This document shows, one piece after another, positions 39,235 through 48,391 of a stretch of DNA of 64,000 nucleotides. The stretch comes from DATBDN01 sp963715995. GTDB lineage: Bacteria; Actinomycetota; Thermoleophilia; Solirubrobacterales; Thermoleophilaceae. Position 1 is the stretch's first letter. Each line of letters starts with the position of its first letter. Under the pieces are notes generated by a model. It saw only the letters and a program-made list of their open reading frames with translations. It did no database searches and was not told the DNA's origin. The stretch lies in contig OY970283.1 in the NCBI GenBank assembly GCA_963715995.1, forward strand, positions 310,001 through 374,000, given 5' to 3'. The translations under genes and the position numbers were made by a program.

Positions 39235-40615
39235 CTACTGGGTCTTGTCGGTGCCCACGACGACGACCACTGACGCGTCGCCCGCGATCGACTGACTCTC
39301 GGTGTCGACCGCCTGGACGTTCTTGATCGAAGAGGCGCCTGGCCACGAGGCGCGCGTCGCGGTCGTGGCCCTTGGCGTACATGACGACCGAGTTGGCGCG
39401 CTGGCCGCCGGCCACCGAGGCATTGCTGACGGTGCCCTTGCGGAAGCCGTCGGCCTCGACGCGGTCGCCGATCTGGGCTGCCAGGCCCTGTATCGAGGTT
39501 CCGTTGAGCACGGCGACCGTGATCTTGCTCGGGCTGGCTGCGACCTTCGGCTTGTGGGTCGTCGTCTTGGCCTTCGACGTCTTGGTGCCGGAGTCGTGCT
39601 TGTTGTGGTTGACGATCGCGGGCACGCCGACCGCGGCGGCGGCGCCGAGGATCAGCACGCCCGCGACGGCGAGCACCACGTAGAGCGGGTTGCGCTTGCG
39701 CTGAGGCGGCTGGGACGCAGGCCCAGCGGGCGCGCCGACGTTCGAGGACGGGAGCCGGCGGACCGGGGGAAGCGTTCCCGTGCGCGGCGGGAGCACCGAC
39801 CCTGGTGGGCGCTGCGGTGTCGGCTTGGGCGTGGCGGCGGGCGGCGTTGTGCCGGGCGTGGCGGCGGGCGGCATTGTGCCGGGCGTGGCCGTTGGTGGAG
39901 TTGCGCCGGGCTTCGCCGTGGGCGGGGCGCCGGGCGGCGTTGCGCCGGGCGTGGCCGTGGGCGGAGTTGCGCCGGGCTTCGCCGTGGGCGGAGCGGCGGC
40001 CGGGCCCGCGACCGACGCGGCACCGGCCCCTGCGGACGCTGCGGCAGATGCGGCGCCCGCCGCGGCGGCTGAGGCCGGGGCGGGCATGCCGCCCGGCTTG
40101 GGAGCCGTGGAGGCTGGCTTGTCCTGCGCTCCGGCTTCGCCCTCCTTGGGCTCGGCACCGGCCTTGGCGGCGTCGGCCTCGGCCGGCTTCGTGCCTTCCC
40201 CCGCGCTGACCGCCGGGGCGGCGTCGCCGTTCTGCCCTGCCGTGTCGCTGGTGCCGTCCTTGCTCGGCGCAGCGGTGCCTGCTGCCGGCACGACGGGAGC
40301 GGCCGCTGCGGCGGTCGCGGGCTTCGGCCCAGTCGCGGGGCCGGGCGGCACCTGCGTCTGGCGCTGCGGCACGGCCACGACCCGGCCTGGCACGGGCGCC
40401 GGCTGGCCCGGAGGCGTCTCGGCCGCGCGCTCGGGCGCCCGTCCCGCCCACTCGCGCAGGCGGCGCAGGTCGCGTGCCTGCGAGAAGTAGAGGGCTGAGA
40501 GCACTGCCAGTCCGATCACCGCGGCGAAGCCGGCAAGCGATCCCGCCTGCTCGACCACGTGCGGTATGTGGAGAGCCAGGGGCAGGCCCCCTCCTGCGGC
40601 TTGGAGGGCGGTCAT
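39235..40615 (-). CDS. Membrane protein with Pro/Ala-rich linker and LytR C-terminal domain, frameshifted near its end
   Basis: ATG start 40615. One helix (AGFAAVIGLAVLSALYF), a short basic helix, a long Pro/Ala/Thr/Gly-rich linker (about residues 75-285) that includes 9-residue repeats, a second helix (YVVLAVAGVLILGAAAAV), then a LytR_C domain (SKITVAVLNGTSIQGLAAQI, GDRVEADGFRKG, RANSVVMYAKGHDRDARLVA). After the RRL the frame changes: the expected end of the domain, IKNVQAVDTESQS then GDASVVVVVGTDKTQ with stop at 39235-39237, is read one base on. One extra base near 39326-39336 (TTCGATC context) explains this. LytR_C domains accompany cell-wall polymer ligases; here it stands without the LCP catalytic domain. 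Treat as a broken gene or a sequence error. Confidence 0.75.
39834..39998. repeat. Degenerate 27-bp tandem repeat in the LytR_C gene
   Basis: Five to six imperfect 27-bp units beginning GCGGCGGGCGGCGTTGTGCC and variants (39834, 39861, 39888, 39954; a longer unit of 39 bp at 39915). They encode the Pro/Thr/Ala-rich linker of the minus-strand protein in 9-residue steps. Not a CRISPR array: there are no unique spacers. Confidence 0.85.
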
Positions 40616-40673
40616 GAGCGCGTCGAACCATAGCCGCGACCGCGGATCGTGCAGCAGCACAGGCCGCAGGCGG

Positions 40674-42555
40674 TTAGATCGCCTGGGAGCGCTGCTCGCC
40701 GGCGAGCACGCGCTCGGCGGCCAGTTCGGCCACTGTGGCCGGCAGGTTGGCGGCCTCGCCGCCGTAGACGATGTCCTCGACCCGGGCGAACGCATGCTCG
40801 ACCCAGTCGGCATCGAGCGGCGGGCGCTCCGCCGCCACGATCTTGTCGGCCCCGGTCGGGCGCGAGCGCTCGTTGGGGTTGAACAGGTCCTCGTGGACCT
40901 TCTCCCCTGGCCGCGGGCCGACGATCTCGATCGCGATGTCCACGTCCGGCTCCTGACCCGAGAGCCGGATCATGTTCTGGGCCAGCTCGATGATCTTCAC
41001 GGGCTCGCCCATGTCGAGCACGAAGATCTCGCCGCCGTTCGCCAGGCTGGCGGCGCGGATGATCAGCTGCACGGCCTCCGGGATCGTCATGAAGTAGCGC
41101 GTCATGCGCGGGTCTGTGACGGTGACCGGGCCACCGGCAGCGATCTGGCGCCGGAAGATCGGCACCACCGAGCCCGACGAGCCGAGCACGTTGCCGAAGC
41201 GCACGGTCGCGAACACCGTCTCCGGGTGGCGGCTCTGGAGCCCCTCGACGGCCCACTCGGCCATCGCCTTCGACGCGCCCATAACGGTCGCCGGACGCAC
41301 GGCCTTGTCCGTGGACACGAGCACGAAGCGCCTGGTGCCCGCCGCGGCGGCGGCCTGCGCCACGATGCGCGTGGCGACCGCGTTGTTCTGCACCGCCGCG
41401 ACCGGGTTCTCCTCCATCAGGCCGACGTGCTTGTAGGCCGCCGCGTGGAAGACGGCACCCGGGCGGTACTGGAGAAAGACCTCGCGCATCCGCGTGGCGT
41501 CCTTGCAGTCGGCGAGGACCGCCGCGACGTTGCGAAAGTGACGTGCTTCCTCGAGCTCGCGGCGGATCTTCGAACAGGTTGCCCTCGGCGTGGTCCACCA
41601 GGACAAGCAGCGCAGGGCGCACGCGCGCGATCTGGCGCGAGAGCTCGGAGCCGATCGAGCCGCCGGCTCCGGTGATCAGGACGACCTCGTTCTCGAGGTA
41701 GGCGCCGACGGTCTCGATCTCCGAGCGCACCGGCTCGCGGCCCAGGACGTCCTCCACCTGCACCTCGCGCACCTGGCGGATCAGGTCGAGGCCGCCCGAG
41801 AGCAGCTCGAACACGGTCGGCAGCGTGCGCACAGGGATCTGACGCTCGCGGCAGGCGGTGACCACGCGCTGGCGCAGCGTGCCAGGCGCCGACGGGATCG
41901 CGATGATCACCTCGTCCGGCTCGGCCGCGTCGAGGATCCGCGGCAGCTCGGACGTGGTGCCGAGCACCTTGAGGCCGCCCACGCGCATGCCCTGCTTGCG
42001 CGGGTCGTCGTCCACGAAGCCGATTGCCGTGCTGCGCAGGCCCGGGTTGCGCCGCAGCTCTGACACCACGGCCTGGCCGCCGCTGCCGCCGCCGATGATC
42101 AGCACCTCCCGCGCGCCGCGCTCCGGGATGCGGCGCACCGAGCGCTCCACGATCAGCATCCGGACCGCGAAGCGCGCGGCCGAGATGAACAGCAGCGTGA
42201 GCAGGAAGTCGAGCGCCACGACACCGCGCGGCGGATCGGTCTGGCCCGGCCAGAGGAAGAACGCGCCAACCACGACCAGCGAGGCGATCAGGGCCGCCTG
42301 GACCACGCGCTCGAAGTCCTTCTGGTCGATGAAGCGCCAGAGCTTGTGGTACAGGCCGAACGCTCCGAAGATCAGGAGCTTGCCGAGGACGACCAGCAGG
42401 ATCGTCCCGCCGAGCAGGTCGCGGTAGCGGTGCGGCGTGCCGTTGTCGAAGCGGAGCGCGAACGAGAGGTAGTACGCGAGCGCCACCATTGCGCCGTCGA
42501 CGCACAACTGGAGCAGCCTCCGTGCCGCGACAGATGAGCTAGCCCGCTTCAGCAC
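40674..42555 (-). CDS. CapD-like UDP-sugar 4,6-dehydratase/epimerase (membrane form), frameshifted
   Basis: Start at ATG 42555. Four N-terminal helices (LQLCVDGAMVALAYYLSFAL and onward), a CoA-binding-like Rossmann domain (VLIIGGGSGGQAVVSELRR to about residue 300), then an SDR domain with GITGAGGSIGSELSRQIA, AAYKHVGLMEENPVAAVQ, VSTDKAVRPATVMGASK (Ser/Tyr/Lys region replaced by S-T-D-K, as in CapD-type dehydratases) and RYFMTIPEAVQLI. The two halves lie in different frames: codons after NLFE are shifted by one extra base near 41565-41574 (TTCGAAGATCC; TTCGAGATCC would restore it). The intact protein would be about 626 residues. Such enzymes make UDP-activated deoxy sugars for surface glycans. 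A broken gene or a sequence error. Confidence 0.88.
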
Positions 42556-42634
42556 AAGGCCCTCAGTGTATGAAGCCCGAGATTCAGGTTGCGTTCATGA
42601 GACAGAAGGCCCGGAGGGCTACGCTCTCTCGGCT

Positions 42635-43267
42635 TTGTTCGAGCTCGCTTCAGTCACAGAGCGGCTCGTCGACTTCTGCGTGAACGTGGTCGGCGATCTG
42701 GGCCTCGGGGGCGTCCTCATGCTCATGGCGATCGGCGCCGCCTGCATCCCGATCCCGAGCGAGGCGACGCTGCTGTTCGCCGGCTTCAACGTCCACGACG
42801 GGCACTACTCGCTGGTCGTCGCCGTCCTGTTCGGGGTGCTCGGCAACCTGATCGGCTCGTGGGTCGCATACGGGGTCGGCTACGCGGGCCGCGTGGAATG
42901 GTTCGAGAAGCACGGTCACCGTGTGTTCATCCAGACGCACCACCTGCGCTGGGCCGACGACTGGTTCCAGCGCCACGGCGACGCGACCGTCTTCTGGATG
43001 CGGATGGTGCCGGTTCTGCGTGCCTTCATCTCGCTGCCGGCGGGTATCGCGCGGATGCCGTTCTGGCGCTTCAGCTGGCTGACGGTGCTCGGGTCGATCC
43101 CGTTCGTCGCCCTGTTCGTGTTCATCGGCGATCAGGCGGGCTCCAAGTGGGAGGACTGGAAGCGCCACCTCCAGGTGCTCGACTACGTCGTCCTCGCCGC
43201 GATCGTCATCGGTGTCGTATGGCTGGTCGTGCGCTCACGGCGCCGGCGCGCCGCCGCCCCGGCCTGA
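42635..43267 (+). CDS. DedA-family membrane protein
   Basis: 210 residues if TTG 42635 is the start, which begins at FELASVTERLVDFCVNVVGDLG, the usual DedA N-terminus; GTG 42566 would add a non-conserved 23-residue stretch reaching into the divergent promoter region. Family features: LMAIGAACIPIPSEATLLFAGF with the conserved P-x-P-S-E, LFGVLGNLIGSWVAYGVGYAG, and the C-terminal FWMRMVPVLRAFISLPAGIARM with the R-x-(x)-P-x-x-R and G-x-x-x-M segment. DedA proteins move phospholipids or undecaprenyl phosphate across the membrane. UppP follows immediately, consistent with lipid-carrier recycling. A TACGCT box lies 9 nt before the TTG. Confidence 0.9.
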   Translation: MFELASVTERLVDFCVNVVGDLGLGGVLMLMAIGAACIPIPSEATLLFAGFNVHDGHYSLVVAVLFGVLGNLIGSWVAYGVGYAGRVEWFEKHGHRVFIQTHHLRWADDWFQRHGDATVFWMRMVPVLRAFISLPAGIARMPFWRFSWLTVLGSIPFVALFVFIGDQAGSKWEDWKRHLQVLDYVVLAAIVIGVVWLVVRSRRRRAAAPA

Positions 43268-44073
43268 GCGTCGGCCAGGCGGTCGCGCTCGGTCTGATCC
43301 AGGGGCCGGCCGAGCTGCTGCCCGTGTCGAGCTCGGGCCACCTCGTGCTCGTGCCCGCGCTGCTGGGCTGGCCCTACGCGCGCCTGCCGGACGAGACGCG
43401 CAAGACGTTCGAGGTGGCACTGCACGCCGGCGCGGGCGCGGCGCTGGCGTGGCTGCTGCGCGATGACCTGCTCGCAGCCATGCGCGACCCGCTGGCCAGC
43501 GTGCGGCTGACGCTGCCGGCGTCACTCGTGGCACTGACGCTGGAGAAGCGGATCGAGCGGCAGGCGAGCAACCCGAAGCTGGCCGCGGCCGCGATGGTGG
43601 CCGGCGGGATCGGCCTATGGGCAACGGACGGAGATGAGAACGGGGCCAGGCCCCTTTTGCTTGAACCCCGCTCCAGGCCTGGGCTTTGTGTGCAGGGGAC
43701 CAGGCCCCTTGTTCTGGTTGGGCTTGCGCAGGCGGCTGCGCTTGTGCCTGGCGTCTCGCGCAACGGCGCTTCGCTCACCGCTGCGCGTGCGCTTGGGCTC
43801 GACCGTGAGAGCTCCGCCCGGCTGTCGTGGCGGGCCGGGCTGCCGATCATCGGCGGTGCGACCGCGCTGAAGCTCGTCAGGGTGGGACAGCGCGGCCTGG
43901 CTCCCGAGCTGCGGGCTCCATTCGCCGCAGGAGCGCTCGCCGCCTTCGCATCCACGCTCGCCGCGAGCCCGCTGCTGCGCGTGCGCAGGCAGCGCCCGGC
44001 GGCGGCTTACCGGGTCGCGTTCGGCGCGCTGGCTCTGCGTCGGCTGCATCGGCTTGAATGGCCTCGTGGCTGA
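43264..44073 (+). CDS. uppP: Undecaprenyl-diphosphatase (UppP/BacA family) with a repeat insertion
   Basis: Hydrolyses undecaprenyl pyrophosphate to the monophosphate carrier outside the membrane. The N-terminus LSVGQAVALGLIQGPAELLP followed by VSSSGHLVLVPALLG is the classic start; it fits a CTG start at 43264 in a CTGA overlap with the DedA stop (269 residues), while ATG 43219 would add 15 unrelated residues. Catalytic segments: Glu in GPAELLPVSSSGH and the second motif AAALVPGVSRNGASLTAAR. Between them, after GGIGLWATDGDE, a linker of about 26 residues (NGARPLLLEPRSRPGLCVQG and onward) is unusual and holds two copies of a palindromic element (43642-43658 and 43695-43710). The normal family linker is shorter and not repetitive. 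Confidence 0.88.
   Translation: MSVGQAVALGLIQGPAELLPVSSSGHLVLVPALLGWPYARLPDETRKTFEVALHAGAGAALAWLLRDDLLAAMRDPLASVRLTLPASLVALTLEKRIERQASNPKLAAAAMVAGGIGLWATDGDENGARPLLLEPRSRPGLCVQGTRPLVLVGLAQAAALVPGVSRNGASLTAARALGLDRESSARLSWRAGLPIIGGATALKLVRVGQRGLAPELRAPFAAGALAAFASTLAASPLLRVRRQRPAAAYRVAFGALALRRLHRLEWPRG
43642..43710 (+). repeat. Two copies of a palindromic GGGG(A)CCAGGCCCCTT element inside uppP
   Basis: GGGGCCAGGCCCCTTTT (43642-43658) and GGGGACCAGGCCCCTT (43695-43710), about 53 bp apart, each able to form a hairpin (GGGGCC-A-GGCCCC) followed by T residues. A shorter palindrome CCAGGCCTGG (43673-43682) lies between them. The base pattern is unlike neighbouring codons and falls in an interhelical loop of the protein, consistent with insertion of a small repetitive element. 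Confidence 0.8.
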
Positions 44074-45142
44074 TCGCGGCGCCTACGCCGAGGCAGGAGT
44101 CGACGCTTCCGAGGCTCACGGCGCCCTCGCCGGGCTCGTGCAGGTGCTCTCGGGCATCGACACGGGCAAGCCCTCGCGCTCGGTCCTGACCTCAGGCCAC
44201 TACGCCGCTGTGATGCGGCTGGATGACCGGCTCGGCCTGGCGTTCTGCACGGACGGCGTCGGCTCGAAGGTGATCGTCGCGGAACAGGCCGGCCGCTACG
44301 ACACGGTCGGCATCGACTGCGTCGCGATGAACGTGAACGACGTGATCTGCGTCGGCGCCGAGCCGATCGCCCTGGTCGACTACATCGCGGTCGAGGACGC
44401 CCAGGCCGACATGCTGCGCGACATCGCGATCGGGCTGCGCGCGGGCGCCGAGCAGGCCGGGGTCGAGATCCCGGGCGGCGAACTGGCGCAGCTGCCCGAG
44501 CTGATCCGCGGCCACCCGTCGCCGAACGGCTTCGACCTCTGCGCCTCGTGCATCGGCCTGATCGAGCTCGACAAGATCGTCACCGGCGACACGATCGAGC
44601 CCGGTGACGCCGTCATCGGCATCCCGTCGAGCGGCGTGCACTCGAACGGGCTCACCCTGGCCCGCCGCGCACTTCCCGACCTGCGCGAGGCGCCGCCGGA
44701 GCTCGGCGGGCGCACCGTCGCCGACGAGCTGCTCGAGCCGACCGTCATCTACGTGCGCGCGATCCTCGAGCTCCTTCGCTCGGACCTCGACGTCCGCGGC
44801 CTGGCCCACATCACGGGCGACGGCTTCCTCAACCTGACGCGACTGACGGCGCCGGTTGGCTACCGCATCGACTCGCCGCTGCCCGTGCCGCCCGTGTTCC
44901 GCCTGATCGCCGAGCGCGGCGGCGTGGACGAGGCCGAGCTGTGGGAGGTCTTCAACATGGGCTGCGGGTTCTGCGTGGTCGTCCCGGCCGAGCAGGCCGA
45001 GGCGGCCGTCGCCCTGGTCGCGCAGCACCACCCGGGGGCCGCGGTCATCGGCGCAACCACCAGCGAGGCGGGTCTGGTGGAGCTGACGCAGGCCGGCCTG
45101 GTGGGCCGCAAGGACGGCGGCTTCCGCGCCGCCCAGCTCTAG
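44066..45142 (+). CDS. purM: Phosphoribosylformylglycinamidine cyclo-ligase PurM
   Basis: Makes aminoimidazole ribonucleotide from FGAM with ATP, step five of purine synthesis. 358 residues from GTG 44066, which gives the usual AYAEAGVDASEAHGAL start; TTG 44054 would add four residues. PurM features: GYAAAGVD-like start, LAFCTDGVGSKVIVAEQAG, YDTVGIDCVAMNVNDVICVGAEP, IPGGELAQLPELIRG, AVIGIPSSGVHSNGLTLARR, GLAHITGDGFLNLTRL and FNMGCGFCVVVPAEQ. It overlaps the end of uppP by 8 nt. No other pur genes are in the window. Confidence 0.95.
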   Translation: MADRGAYAEAGVDASEAHGALAGLVQVLSGIDTGKPSRSVLTSGHYAAVMRLDDRLGLAFCTDGVGSKVIVAEQAGRYDTVGIDCVAMNVNDVICVGAEPIALVDYIAVEDAQADMLRDIAIGLRAGAEQAGVEIPGGELAQLPELIRGHPSPNGFDLCASCIGLIELDKIVTGDTIEPGDAVIGIPSSGVHSNGLTLARRALPDLREAPPELGGRTVADELLEPTVIYVRAILELLRSDLDVRGLAHITGDGFLNLTRLTAPVGYRIDSPLPVPPVFRLIAERGGVDEAELWEVFNMGCGFCVVVPAEQAEAAVALVAQHHPGAAVIGATTSEAGLVELTQAGLVGRKDGGFRAAQL

Positions 45143-45178
45143 CGCGCCCCGGCCGTCCAGCTCCTCGACCCCTAGCGC

Positions 45179-48100
45179 CTAGCGCGCCTTCTTCCAGCGC
45201 GACCAGTTGCCTGCCCGGTCACGCGCGCGAATGAAGCGCGGCCGCTTGGCCGACTTGACCGTGAGCTTGCGCTTGTACTTCAGGGCGCGGCCGGGTCGCT
45301 TCTTGTTCGAGGTCACCTCGATCTTCGACACACCCGAGTTCGAGTCGTGGGCCTTGACCTTCACCTTCCAGCGCCGCAGCTTCACCTTCGCGGCACTGGC
45401 CGTCGCGGCGCTCGACGTGGCGGCGGCGGGCGCGACGGCAGCCTGGTCGACCTTCGGCGGTGTCTCGTCGAGGATGATGTCGTCGGTGTGCGTCTCGGAG
45501 ACGATGCCGCTGTTCAGGAAGCGCACATAGACGATCTTCGGGAGCCGCTCGGGGCCGGACGAGTCCAGCTTCCACTTGGTCGACTTCTCGGCCGGGAAGT
45601 TCAACGGCTGGAGGAAGCCGCCGTCGTTCGAGAAGAGCAGCGAGCTCGTGCCCGCAGGGAAGACCGCGTTGACCGTGACGTTGGGCGTGCGCGTGTACTG
45701 CGCGCCGTTGTTGATCGTCACCCCGAACTGCGTCGCGCCGGTGGCCGCGCTGACGTGGAGATCCTGGGTCGCGATGCCGGTGGCACCGGACGCCGTCGTG
45801 ACGCGCAGGCTGACCGGGATCGTGCCGGCCTTCGCGAACGCCTCGCCGGTCTTCGCTATGGAACCCGTGTCGCGCTCGAACTTGCCGTCACCGTCCAGAT
45901 CCCACTCGTACTTCGTGATCGGCTGGCCGCCGCCGGTCGAGGCGGAGGCGTCGAAGGTCGCGCTGCGCCCCGCGAGCACCGGGTTCGGAGCGATCGTGAA
46001 CAGCGCGTGCGGGGTCGTGTCGACCGTGAAGCCCTGGGTCACGCTGTGCGAGGGCGTGCCGCCGATGTCAACCGACCGGACGGCGAACGTATAGGCGCCG
46101 TCAGCCAGGGCCGAGTACGTCTTGCCCGACGCGGGGCAGGGCGAGAAGTCGGCGTCGACCGGCGTCAGCTTGCAGCTGTACGTCGCCCCCTGGTCGCCGG
46201 CTCCATAGGTGAAGGTGGCGCTACCGGTGAAGATCGTCCCCGACGGCCCCGACTGGATGCTCGGCGTCGCGACGTCGAGACGCACGACGAACGCATCCGA
46301 CGGCGTCGACGGCCCGTACCTGGCGTTGGCTGTCGGGAAGTTGGCCGAGTCCGTGTAGCCGGCGAGGACGGCGCCGCCGTCAGTGTCGGTCGCGATCCCG
46401 TAGCCGTAGTCGTCATCGTTGCCCCCAAGGTAGGTCGACCATGCCGGGAGCGCGGCGGATCGGCTCGGGATGAACTTCATCGCGAACGCGTCGACCGCCC
46501 CCCCGCCCGAGGCAGGCTGAACGGCCGACGTCGTGGACAGGTTCGTGGACCCTGTCTGGCCGATCGCGTAGGCGTTGCCCTGGGCGTCGTAGGCGACGTC
46601 GTGGAAAGAGCCGTCGTCCGTCGACGGAAAGACCTGGTCGCCGGGCTCGGGCCCACGCTTTCCGCTTCCTGCGATGAAGGTCGAGATGAACGCGGCCGTG
46701 CCGCTCGACTGGCCAGCCCCGCCCACGACCGTTGGGTTCCCCGCGGGGCTGACGGCGATGCCCTTCACGCTCGAGCTGCCATCCACGCTCGGACCGCTGA
46801 TCGGGTCGTGAGGTGTATAGGAGGCCCAGCTGTCGCCGCCGGTCGGGCTCACGCGGATCACGAAGCCATCCTGATAATTGGAACTGTGCGTCTGGCGGTC
46901 GGTTCCTGACGTGGTCGGGAACCCGCCCCAGCTGTAGCCGCCCGCGAATGCCGGGCAGCTCGACTGACAGCCGGGCGCGATCGCCACCGCGCTCGCCTCG
47001 TCGTAGCTGCTCCCGCCCATGTAGGTGCCGAACTGGCGCGCGCCCGAAGACGAATACTTGACAAGGAAGCCGTCCGAGCTGCCGTTGTTCGAGGTCTGCA
47101 TGGTGCCCGCGGTCGCGATCCCGTTGGTGGAGTTCGAGTAGCCGACCACGTACGCCGCGCCAGAGCCGTCCACCGCCACTCCTTCGGCCACCTCCGTGCT
47201 CGAACCGCCGAGGTAGGTGCCCCAGGACATCGAGCCCGCGGGGCTGAGCTTCGCGGCGAACGCATCGTTCGCGGCGCCGCCGTAGGTCGCCTGCTGCGCG
47301 CCCCCGGTGGGCGTGAACGACGCCTGGTTCGTGTAGCCCGCGATCAGCACGTTTCCGCCGCCGTCAACGGCTACGCCGTTCACGCCCCAGCCGAGAAACG
47401 TCGCCCACTGGCGCGTGCCGTCGGGTCCGATCTTGGCCACGAGCCCCGCCCCACTGGGTGCGCCGCCACTCACGCCTGCGATCGACGACGAGCTGCTGCT
47501 GCCGCCGATGATCATGTCGTGGGCGGAGTCGACCGCGACGTCGTTCGCGGCGTCGCTACCGGTTCCGCCGAAGTAGTCGCCGTAGGTCATGACGGGATCG
47601 ATGACGAGCCGGCGTGTGTGGTCGTAGCGTCCGAGCTCGAACCCGAGGCGGTCTCCGTGGAGCACGAAGCCGGCGCGCACGGTGCGCCGCGCGCCCGCGA
47701 CCTGCTGATAGGCGACCGGCCGCAGCTGCCTGACCGTGTGCCCGGCCACGCGCGCGACGAGACCCCCGTTCGCGGCCACGTGGAGCGAGCTGGCACCCGT
47801 CAGCCGCAGGGCGATCTGCGCCGGGCTGGCGTGAGGTGCCAGCGCGAAGTCGTACTCGAGGCGCCCGCGGCGCCCGTGGTAGGAGACGTCGACTCCCCGG
47901 TAGACGCCCGGATAGCGCACGCCGTCGAAGGTGGGCAGCCCCGTCCGCCAGACCTTGCGCGGGCCCGCGTACCAGTTGATGACCCCGGCCAGCCGGCGGG
48001 CGGCATGCGCATGTGCAGGCGAAGCGCCGAGCAGGCTGGTCGTTAGGGCGCCCCGCTTCCCGACGGCGAGCACGGACCGCGTCGCGCCGATCGCCACCGT

Positions 48101-48310
48101 GGCCCGCTGGTCGTGCACGAGGTAGTCACCGGCTCCGCGAAAGCGGCCGGCGTTGGGCTCGAAGGCCAGCGGCTGCGCGTGGCGGAGCGCCGCCACGCGC
48201 GGCGCCGGGTCGCTGTTGCGACTGCCAGGGTCGACGCCGAGAACGACGAATGTCGCGGTCAATGCCGCGGCCGCAGCCACCCCTGCCGCGGCCACACGAA
48301 GGTGGGCCAT
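45179..48310 (-). CDS. Large secreted SBBP-repeat beta-propeller protein
   Basis: 1043 residues from ATG 48310. Signal or anchor segment (AAGVAAAAALTATFVVLGV). Residues about 35-220 form an N-terminal module common before SBBP repeats (LAFEPNAGRFRG, VDVSYHGRRGRLEYDFALAP, VIDPVMTYGDYFGG). Residues about 225-640 contain repeated units of the SBBP/Beta-propeller type: G-x-D-A-(A/F)-V/AVDS, YVVGYSNS, FVAKLSPAG-like AFAAKLSPAG, SWGTYLGGSSTE and so on, with the typical GTYLGG sequence in each. Then a bacterial Ig/PKD-like region (FTIAPNPVLAGRSATFDASAS; GQPITKYEWDLDGDG) and a C-terminal Lys-rich beta domain (KVKAHDSNSGVSKIEV). Likely a secreted or surface protein of unknown role. It is convergent with purM (36 bp apart). 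Confidence 0.9.
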   Translation of the reverse strand: MAHLRVAAAGVAAAAALTATFVVLGVDPGSRNSDPAPRVAALRHAQPLAFEPNAGRFRGAGDYLVHDQRATVAIGATRSVLAVGKRGALTTSLLGASPAHAHAARRLAGVINWYAGPRKVWRTGLPTFDGVRYPGVYRGVDVSYHGRRGRLEYDFALAPHASPAQIALRLTGASSLHVAANGGLVARVAGHTVRQLRPVAYQQVAGARRTVRAGFVLHGDRLGFELGRYDHTRRLVIDPVMTYGDYFGGTGSDAANDVAVDSAHDMIIGGSSSSSSIAGVSGGAPSGAGLVAKIGPDGTRQWATFLGWGVNGVAVDGGGNVLIAGYTNQASFTPTGGAQQATYGGAANDAFAAKLSPAGSMSWGTYLGGSSTEVAEGVAVDGSGAAYVVGYSNSTNGIATAGTMQTSNNGSSDGFLVKYSSSGARQFGTYMGGSSYDEASAVAIAPGCQSSCPAFAGGYSWGGFPTTSGTDRQTHSSNYQDGFVIRVSPTGGDSWASYTPHDPISGPSVDGSSSVKGIAVSPAGNPTVVGGAGQSSGTAAFISTFIAGSGKRGPEPGDQVFPSTDDGSFHDVAYDAQGNAYAIGQTGSTNLSTTSAVQPASGGGAVDAFAMKFIPSRSAALPAWSTYLGGNDDDYGYGIATDTDGGAVLAGYTDSANFPTANARYGPSTPSDAFVVRLDVATPSIQSGPSGTIFTGSATFTYGAGDQGATYSCKLTPVDADFSPCPASGKTYSALADGAYTFAVRSVDIGGTPSHSVTQGFTVDTTPHALFTIAPNPVLAGRSATFDASASTGGGQPITKYEWDLDGDGKFERDTGSIAKTGEAFAKAGTIPVSLRVTTASGATGIATQDLHVSAATGATQFGVTINNGAQYTRTPNVTVNAVFPAGTSSLLFSNDGGFLQPLNFPAEKSTKWKLDSSGPERLPKIVYVRFLNSGIVSETHTDDIILDETPPKVDQAAVAPAAATSSAATASAAKVKLRRWKVKVKAHDSNSGVSKIEVTSNKKRPGRALKYKRKLTVKSAKRPRFIRARDRAGNWSRWKKAR

Positions 48311-48391
48311 TGTTCGATTATCAGGAGGCGGCCGGAATCCGCAAGTGGTTAACCGCGCAACAACAACCGGCGGCCACCGTGGCGCGCCGGG

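Noticed and set aside
39834..39998. Possible CRISPR-like repeat block
   Set aside because: Units are adjacent without spacers, in frame with a protein linker, and degenerate; no cas genes are present.
37134..40631. A 1165-codon minus-strand open frame covering the cyclase-ATPase gene
   Set aside because: Shadow of the plus-strand cyclase/ATPase/TPR gene; only the 39235-40615 part belongs to a real minus-strand gene and in a different frame.
42566..42634. GTG 42566 as the start of the DedA gene
   Set aside because: It would add 23 unconserved residues and overlap the divergent promoter region; TTG 42635 begins at the usual family N-terminus.
43642..43658. Intrinsic terminator inside uppP (hairpin plus T4)
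   Set aside because: It lies in the middle of an open gene with catalytic motifs on both sides, so I treat it as an inserted repeat rather than a terminator that ends a transcript.
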